DNA of 54,021 nt, from the NCBI GenBank assembly GCA_021785065.1, contig JAJYGQ010000019.1, positions 1 through 54,021 of the forward strand, written 5' to 3'. Position numbers and translations under genes: made by a program. Below, piece by piece: positions 49,209 to 54,021 of this stretch (positions within the stretch are counted from its first letter, which is position 1; every line of letters starts with the position of its first letter). Origin of the DNA: a bacterium. GTDB lineage: Bacteria; Patescibacteriota; Minisyncoccia; Phycocordibacterales; JAKAEA01. The notes beneath the pieces were generated by a model that saw only the letters and a list, made by a program, of their open reading frames with translations, searched no databases and was not told the origin of the DNA.

Positions 49209-50714
49209 ATGAAAAATATGTTTAAAAAATTATTTTTTTTCTCCGCGGTTCTATTATGTAGTTTTTCTCTTGCTAATACATCGTTTGCCGCATCAACGCC
49301 AACTTTAACGCTAACAAATAACGCTTCAACTGTTAGTATTTTAGTAACTGGCGCCGATCCTAATGCCACTGTTAATTTTTATTTCCCTAATTACACCGAC
49401 GCCTCGACTAACAACACTTCATATGTATCAATTGGTCTCGGCCAGACGAATGCCAACGGCGTCTATAGCGTTTCTGTTGCGCCCAATTCATATGGTCTCA
49501 ATGGGGGAGTAGACGTGTATGTTTCAGTTGACGGAGTGCAATCGCAAGAGGTGGCGTGGCCAGCGACGGTTACGAGCAGCAACGGTTCATCAGGAAATTT
49601 ATCACTCTCGCAAACCAATATAACACTGACAAGTGGTTTAGACACAACCATCATTCCGCTTAATACATCCAACACTCTGACAGTGCAAAGTAATTCCAAT
49701 CCATCTGTTGCTTTGGCAGATATTCAATCAAATAACAATTCCTTGCTTATCACTGGTATGAATGCCGGAACCACCAATATTTCTGTGTGTGCGGCTACGA
49801 ATGGCTGCGCATCGGTGGCTGTTTCTGTGACAGCTCCGACGCAAACCATTACCTTTAGCGTTCCGCAAGCTTATGTGGTTATGGGCCAATCACCACAAAG
49901 CGTTAATATTTACGGTCCGGGCGGCACCTATAGTATTTCAAATACTAATACTAGCGCCCTTTCGGCAGTGGTCAACGGTAACACGCTTGAGCTGCAGGGT
50001 ATTTCGGGAGAGACAGGGCAGGTGAGTGTGCTTGTTTGCGCTCCCGGCTGGAATTGTGGAACATTACCCGTCACCATCTTAGCCGCGGGAAGTTCTGTGC
50101 CATATCAAGTAAGCACTCCCGCGCCCGCTTCGTCCGATCTTTCGCAGACTCCCCAAATTACCTCGTTCTCCGTCAGCTCAAATAACGTCTACAATTCATT
50201 CTTCGGCCAGAGCAGCACGTTAAATATTAGTTTCGGCATCAATCAAACAGTTAAAAATCTTCAAGTTAAAGTTGCTGGCACAATCGTACCCGCTACCCAA
50301 AGCACCGACGGCAAATATTATGCGCAATACCAGTTAACTGGTAACGAAAGCTTACCGATTCCTGTGGCAATTTCGTTTACCAATCTCGGCAATATTTCCA
50401 ATCAATTTTATTTCTCGATGGGCGGCTCTGCCCCTGCGCAATCCTCGAGCCAATCTTCTGCCGGTGCTTCGTCGGCTGCTGTTGTATTTTCGAAATATCT
50501 TTATGAGGGCGTAACACCGATGAGCGTCTCCAATCCTCAAATAGTCGCTCTCCAGCAACGTTTAACTGCTGACGGCGTATACTCCGGCCCCATCACTGGC
50601 TACTTTGGACCTTTGACCAAAGCAGGTGTTGAAGCCTATCAGAAAAAACATGGACTTAGTCCCGTCGGCGTCGTCGGTCCACAAACCAGAGCACTCCTCA
50701 ATAGAGGGATTTGA
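49209..50714 (+). CDS. Secreted multi-domain protein with C-terminal peptidoglycan-binding domain
   Basis: A 501-residue secreted protein. Signal peptide ~1-28 (LFFFSAVLLCSFSLANTSFA). Several Ig-like all-beta segments rich in Asn, Ser and Thr follow (about 30-400). Two pairs of closely similar cysteine motifs, SVCAATNGCASV and LVCAPGWNCGTL, suggest repeated domains with disulphides. A Ser-rich linker (about 405-425) leads to a PG_binding_1 domain at ~430-500 (QIVALQQRLTADGVYSGPIT, FGPLTKAGVEAYQKKHGLSP). It starts 6 nt after the preceding gene. The pair place the wall-binding domain at opposite ends. Confidence 0.8.
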   Translation: MKNMFKKLFFFSAVLLCSFSLANTSFAASTPTLTLTNNASTVSILVTGADPNATVNFYFPNYTDASTNNTSYVSIGLGQTNANGVYSVSVAPNSYGLNGGVDVYVSVDGVQSQEVAWPATVTSSNGSSGNLSLSQTNITLTSGLDTTIIPLNTSNTLTVQSNSNPSVALADIQSNNNSLLITGMNAGTTNISVCAATNGCASVAVSVTAPTQTITFSVPQAYVVMGQSPQSVNIYGPGGTYSISNTNTSALSAVVNGNTLELQGISGETGQVSVLVCAPGWNCGTLPVTILAAGSSVPYQVSTPAPASSDLSQTPQITSFSVSSNNVYNSFFGQSSTLNISFGINQTVKNLQVKVAGTIVPATQSTDGKYYAQYQLTGNESLPIPVAISFTNLGNISNQFYFSMGGSAPAQSSSQSSAGASSAAVVFSKYLYEGVTPMSVSNPQIVALQQRLTADGVYSGPITGYFGPLTKAGVEAYQKKHGLSPVGVVGPQTRALLNRGI

Positions 50715-50804
50715 TAGGGAGGTATGGTACAAGATACCCTAAAAGCATAGATACGTCGCACAATATATGTTTTATTCCGATAAATATACTGAATATAAAT
50801 ATAC

Positions 50805-52733
50805 CTAAGACAATAGCGCCTTCAGTATCTTCTGTATTGAGCCTGTGGCAACAGCGCAGACGCTGTCGGCACCACCGTAATAGATATATAGTGTGTCATC
50901 GCGAATTACTGCCCCACAGGGAAAAACTACATTTTCGATCTGGCCTTCTTTTTCGTACTTTGTTTGTGGTTCTAACACCCAGTCAGTGGTACGCGCGATT
51001 ACTTTTGTGGGAGTGCTCATACTTAATAGCGCAAAACCGAGACGATACGTGGAGTTGTCATCAACGCCGTGGTATATGAGCAGGCGACCAACTGGTTTGC
51101 CGTCTTCCCCATTTACAACCATCGGTGGGGCATTGAGACCAACTTTTGAACTGTCCCACATACCGTGACGAGGCTCTAAGACAGTTTCGTAATCACTAAC
51201 CGGTTGAGGATTTTCTAAATCAATAGAACTGGCACATATAGCGTTATTGATGCGATGAAAGAAAAGTGTGCCGTGGTGATTAGTTTGAATGACGCATGCG
51301 TCTTTATCATCTATGCTGAGTGGCGAAATTAGTGTGGGTTTTTTCCATGGCCAGTCCCCTGTCGTATTCGTGGAAAAATGCGCGAGCGGCAGCGAAGTAA
51401 GAGCAACGGCGGGCGCTTGCTTACCATTGAAGGCGGTATAGGTCATGTATAGTTGGTCACCAATGACTGTGGCGCGCGGATCTTCACAGCCAGAATTGCC
51501 CCCCGGCACACCTTTTGCTTCAAATGATTCATGAGGTTCGTACACTGGCAGCGGGTCACGAGTAAGAATACGAATTCCGTCGTGTGACGTTGCGTGACCA
51601 ATGGTGGAGGTATTGTCGATAGACATTGCTCGGTACAGAAGGTGTGTAGTGTTTTTATATTCAAAAGCCGCGGGATTAAAGACCGCCTTTTTTTCCCACG
51701 TGTTATTGGTGGGGGTTAAAATTGGATTTTTAGAAGAGCGGGTGAGGGCCGACTCCCCTTGCATGGTGGCAATAAGATCGGTGAGCGAAACTTCGGCGGC
51801 GGCACATACTGTGTCTGCGGCACCGTAGTAGATTCGCACCTTGTCCCCCACCAGAAGAGCTCCCGAGGGAAACACAACATCGGGTACGGTTCCGTACCGC
51901 TCATAGGTTTCTTCTGGTACGAGGAGTGATCCGTGAGTGCGACCAATAATTTTTCGGGGATTTTTAAGATCGAGTAATACCGCTTCTATGCCGAAAATTT
52001 TTTTATGTTCGCTGTAATAGTTACGTATATGCGAGTAAAAAATAAGCCAACCGGCCGGCGTTTTAAGCGGGGTCGAACCTATTTCAACCCGATCATCGCT
52101 GGATCGTTTTAAATTAAACGCCCACTCATCGCTGCGTGCATACCATTCGTGCCAATATTTTTCTGACCACATTTGTTCTGGGGTATCAAATTGTATTAAG
52201 GCGGTTTTGGATGGAGGATTATCGGTATGTACTGTAAGGACCGCAGTTAATTTACCGCCAATTTTTTCTGGGAAAAGAGTCATCGCCTTGGCGTTGAATG
52301 GTGTTACGAGGTGGCGTTCTTGAATTGTTTTAAGGTCTTTACTTAAAGCTACCGCAACCCGAATACCATCGGCAGAAAATGGAAAATGAGAAAGGGCGGT
52401 ATAGAAAATATAGTAGGTACCGTTTATATAGGTTACGCGCGGATCCTCGCAACCATAACGTTCCCATATTTCCTGCGGCGTGATGAGAGGGATAACTTCA
52501 GAGAACGTCACACCATCAGGGCTTGTTGCCTGACCAATAGTAGAAAACAAAAACTGACTTGTAGCACCGGTGGAAAGGGCGGCAGGACGCGGCTCGGTTA
52601 CAGCACGAAAAATAAGATGCACACACTTCCCTACCATCGCCGGCGAAGGATTAAAAGTAGCCCCAGCGCGCCACAAATCAGTGGTGGTGGGTTTGATAAG
52701 AGGATTTTGTGTGGTGCGGCGAACAACAAACAT
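50805..52733 (-). CDS. Tandem GH130-like glycoside phosphorylase/hydrolase (two propeller domains)
   Basis: A 642-residue protein made of two GH130-type five-bladed beta-propeller domains (about 1-320 and 325-642). Each shows the family order: KNPILTPT-type opening, FNPAA, GCEDPR (CEDPRVTYINGTYYIFYTA and CEDPRATVIGDQLYMTYTA), a TP/NxPP-W segment, then VFPSGA/VFPCGA and IYYG(G/A)ADSVCA at the end. GH130 enzymes act on beta-mannosides. The phosphate-site pattern is mixed: domain 2 keeps DKDAC and FFHR, while domain 1 has NAKAMTLFPEKI and VLTVH. No signal peptide is seen. A tandem fusion in one chain is unusual; GH130 enzymes are usually single-domain (~330 residues). Confidence 0.8.
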   Translation of the reverse strand: MFVVRRTTQNPLIKPTTTDLWRAGATFNPSPAMVGKCVHLIFRAVTEPRPAALSTGATSQFLFSTIGQATSPDGVTFSEVIPLITPQEIWERYGCEDPRVTYINGTYYIFYTALSHFPFSADGIRVAVALSKDLKTIQERHLVTPFNAKAMTLFPEKIGGKLTAVLTVHTDNPPSKTALIQFDTPEQMWSEKYWHEWYARSDEWAFNLKRSSDDRVEIGSTPLKTPAGWLIFYSHIRNYYSEHKKIFGIEAVLLDLKNPRKIIGRTHGSLLVPEETYERYGTVPDVVFPSGALLVGDKVRIYYGAADTVCAAAEVSLTDLIATMQGESALTRSSKNPILTPTNNTWEKKAVFNPAAFEYKNTTHLLYRAMSIDNTSTIGHATSHDGIRILTRDPLPVYEPHESFEAKGVPGGNSGCEDPRATVIGDQLYMTYTAFNGKQAPAVALTSLPLAHFSTNTTGDWPWKKPTLISPLSIDDKDACVIQTNHHGTLFFHRINNAICASSIDLENPQPVSDYETVLEPRHGMWDSSKVGLNAPPMVVNGEDGKPVGRLLIYHGVDDNSTYRLGFALLSMSTPTKVIARTTDWVLEPQTKYEKEGQIENVVFPCGAVIRDDTLYIYYGGADSVCAVATGSIQKILKALLS

Positions 52734-52739
52734 ATATAT

Positions 52740-54021
52740 TTATTTTAATATTGTCATACGACGATGGTGGTGGTTGGTATGCTGCGCGTGGCTGGGATTG
52801 GTGATTTTTTTAATGAGCTCATCAAGCGGCGCCGTAGCAACGCATACGTGCCGATCAGCACCACCATAATAAATAGAAACATTATTGTCATGTAGAATAG
52901 CACCGCACGCATACACTACGCCGGGTTTGCCATCATTTTCGTACCACCTATCAGGGGCAAGGAGTGGATAGACAGAACGGGCTAAAACTTTTTCAGGATG
53001 GTGGAGATCTAATAGGAGTGCGCCAAGTTTATATTTTCCCAATTCGGGTCGCTCGTGACCGTGATAAAACACGAGCCAACCCGCCGGCGTTTTAAGAGGT
53101 GGTGGCCCCGCCCCACGCGTGCGGGTATCCCACTGCCCCACCGCTTCGGGAACACTGGTGGGATCTATGCTCTTAATGCGTTGCGCGCCACTCGCTAAAA
53201 TTTCAAGAGAGTCTACGTATTCAATTTGTACATGTGGCGTGACGCCGTGCAAAATGGCAAATTTGCCACCAATTTTTTCTGGAAAAAGAACCCAATTTTT
53301 GTGTCGCTCGCCGGCCGGCGAAATGAGCATTGGCTCAGTCCAATGCCAGTTCTTGTTGAGAAAATCTTCGCGTCGAATAGAGCTGGCGCCTATACGAATA
53401 GAATTCCAACTATCAAAAGCAGTAAAAGTTAGGTACAGGCGATCGTCTATTTTTACGAGGCGAGGATCTTCAACGCCACCCCAACTACCACCAGAAGGAT
53501 AAAGAGATGGACCGTAATGTTGAGCAACACTGTCACGCAGCGGCTTATTGTGTGGCATAGCAAAAACTGGTTCCGAAGAACGTTCATCAAAATGGAAACC
53601 GTCAGCACTTGATGCATACCCCAGTACTGAAATACCATGGGAGCCGATAGCTCTGTATAGTAAATGAACACGGCCGTTATCGTACAGCGCCGCCGGATTA
53701 AAAACTGCCTCATTTTCCCATTCATAATGGGTACGTGCTCGCAAGATGGGGTTTTGATGGTGTTTGTGTAAGAAACGGCGCTCGGGGGGTGTGGTGCTTT
53801 GCGGTATTGCTTTAGGTACTGCTATGTCGGCGCGAATGATTGAGCCATCAGAGGCGCTCCAATAGAGAGTTATTTTGTCATCGTGCACTGCTTGCTCACT
53901 ATTTTCAAAATTTTCAAACGTAATACCAAGAGGGGTGATAGTAGTATTATTACGGTATACCAAACCTTCCCATAATGGTGATGGAGAACGCCATAATATT
54001 TTTTTAGGATTATGAATATCA
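52740..54021 (-). CDS. Tandem GH130-like protein, 5' end outside the window
   Basis: The reading frame is open through the right edge. The visible N-terminal part (DIHNPKKILWRSPSPLWEG ... ITLYWSASDGSIIRADI) aligns with the last third of a GH130 domain in the neighbour, and a complete GH130 domain follows (about 75 residues further to the end): HQNPILRARTHYEWENEAVF, VEDPRLVKIDDRLYLTFTAF, KNWVLFPEKIGGKFAILHGV, GAGPPPLKTPAGWLVFYHGH and SIYYGGADRHVCVAT. So this gene is also a tandem GH130 protein. The LHR of active phosphorylases is LHG here. It ends 6 nt before the start of the next GH130 gene, so both are one operon. A His-rich tail (HAQHTNHHHRR) closes it. Confidence 0.8.
   Translation of the reverse strand, partial: DIHNPKKILWRSPSPLWEGLVYRNNTTITPLGITFENFENSEQAVHDDKITLYWSASDGSIIRADIAVPKAIPQSTTPPERRFLHKHHQNPILRARTHYEWENEAVFNPAALYDNGRVHLLYRAIGSHGISVLGYASSADGFHFDERSSEPVFAMPHNKPLRDSVAQHYGPSLYPSGGSWGGVEDPRLVKIDDRLYLTFTAFDSWNSIRIGASSIRREDFLNKNWHWTEPMLISPAGERHKNWVLFPEKIGGKFAILHGVTPHVQIEYVDSLEILASGAQRIKSIDPTSVPEAVGQWDTRTRGAGPPPLKTPAGWLVFYHGHERPELGKYKLGALLLDLHHPEKVLARSVYPLLAPDRWYENDGKPGVVYACGAILHDNNVSIYYGGADRHVCVATAPLDELIKKITNPSHAQHTNHHHRRMTILK

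Noticed and set aside
1-54021. CRISPR array, rRNA genes, phage genes or origin of replication
   Set aside because: No regularly spaced direct repeats with unique spacers, no rRNA-like sequence, no phage structural genes and no DnaA-box cluster were seen; dnaB alone does not mark an origin.

Overview
The window looks like a chromosomal segment from a Patescibacteria (Candidate Phyla Radiation) bacterium, most likely of the Parcubacteria lineage. The signs are a class I lysyl-tRNA synthetase, a short prolyl-tRNA synthetase, compact and often overlapping genes, a type IV pilus cluster with small prepilins, CPR-type small proteins of no known function, and many genes whose -10 box lies only 6-9 nt before the start codon (probable leaderless mRNAs). 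No amino-acid, nucleotide or lipid biosynthesis operon is visible, which fits a host-dependent lifestyle. The lineage call is an inference from gene content; no rRNA is present to confirm it.

Layout. 1-300: two nested remnants of IS3-like elements. 301-2870: accessory genes, including an ORF broken by an in-frame TAG, a CPR-type small-protein operon behind a consensus promoter, and tRNA-Asn. 2.9-8.4 kb: hpf, then leftward def-fmt, a PriA homologue that has lost its helicase motifs, and a MurA fused to an XRE-type helix-turn-helix. 8.4-13.9 kb: an acyl-carrier-like protein with its own promoter and terminator, a first mreB, holB, frr, rseP, proS and a 27-residue Lys/Arg-rich peptide. 14-18 kb: the elongasome operon mreB-mreC-mreD-like-PBP2. 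18-20.1 kb: greA and lysS. 20.1-25.1 kb: a division and cell-wall (dcw) cluster mraZ-rsmH-ftsL-like-ftsI-murF, behind a seven-unit, exactly 10-bp-spaced MraZ operator array. 25.1-31.9 kb: a secreted YxFxxD-repeat protein, trpS, and a leftward overlapping type IV pilus operon (yqeY-pilB-pilC-four prepilin-like genes), one of whose prepilins carries a beta-propeller. 31.9-40.6 kb: housekeeping genes (rmuC, rplU, recR, dnaB, cysS, S41 protease, rplI, rpmA, a DHH phosphoesterase). 40.7-41.4 kb: a lytic-transglycosylase-like secreted protein with a perfect consensus promoter, an immediate terminator-like hairpin and no ordinary start codon. 41.4-48 kb: a PMM-like HAD phosphatase, an ECF sigma factor with a membrane partner, two membrane-fusion adaptors and an EmrB-type exporter. 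48.2-50.7 kb: two secreted peptidoglycan-binding proteins. 50.8-54 kb: two leftward genes, each made of tandem GH130-like five-bladed propeller domains, the second running off the window.

The genes form a cell-envelope-centred segment: cell-wall precursor enzymes (MurA, MurF), elongation (two MreB, MreC, PBP2), division (MraZ, RsmH, FtsL-like, FtsI), wall turnover and binding (transglycosylase, S41 protease, PG-binding proteins), surface appendages (type IV pili) and glycan processing (GH130-like proteins, PMM-like HAD). Translation genes are interspersed. The most unusual items are the prepilin-propeller fusion, the tandem GH130 pair, the degenerate PriA, the extended MraZ operator and the promoter-terminator leader of the transglycosylase gene. 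All assignments rest on reading motifs by eye; no database search was run.
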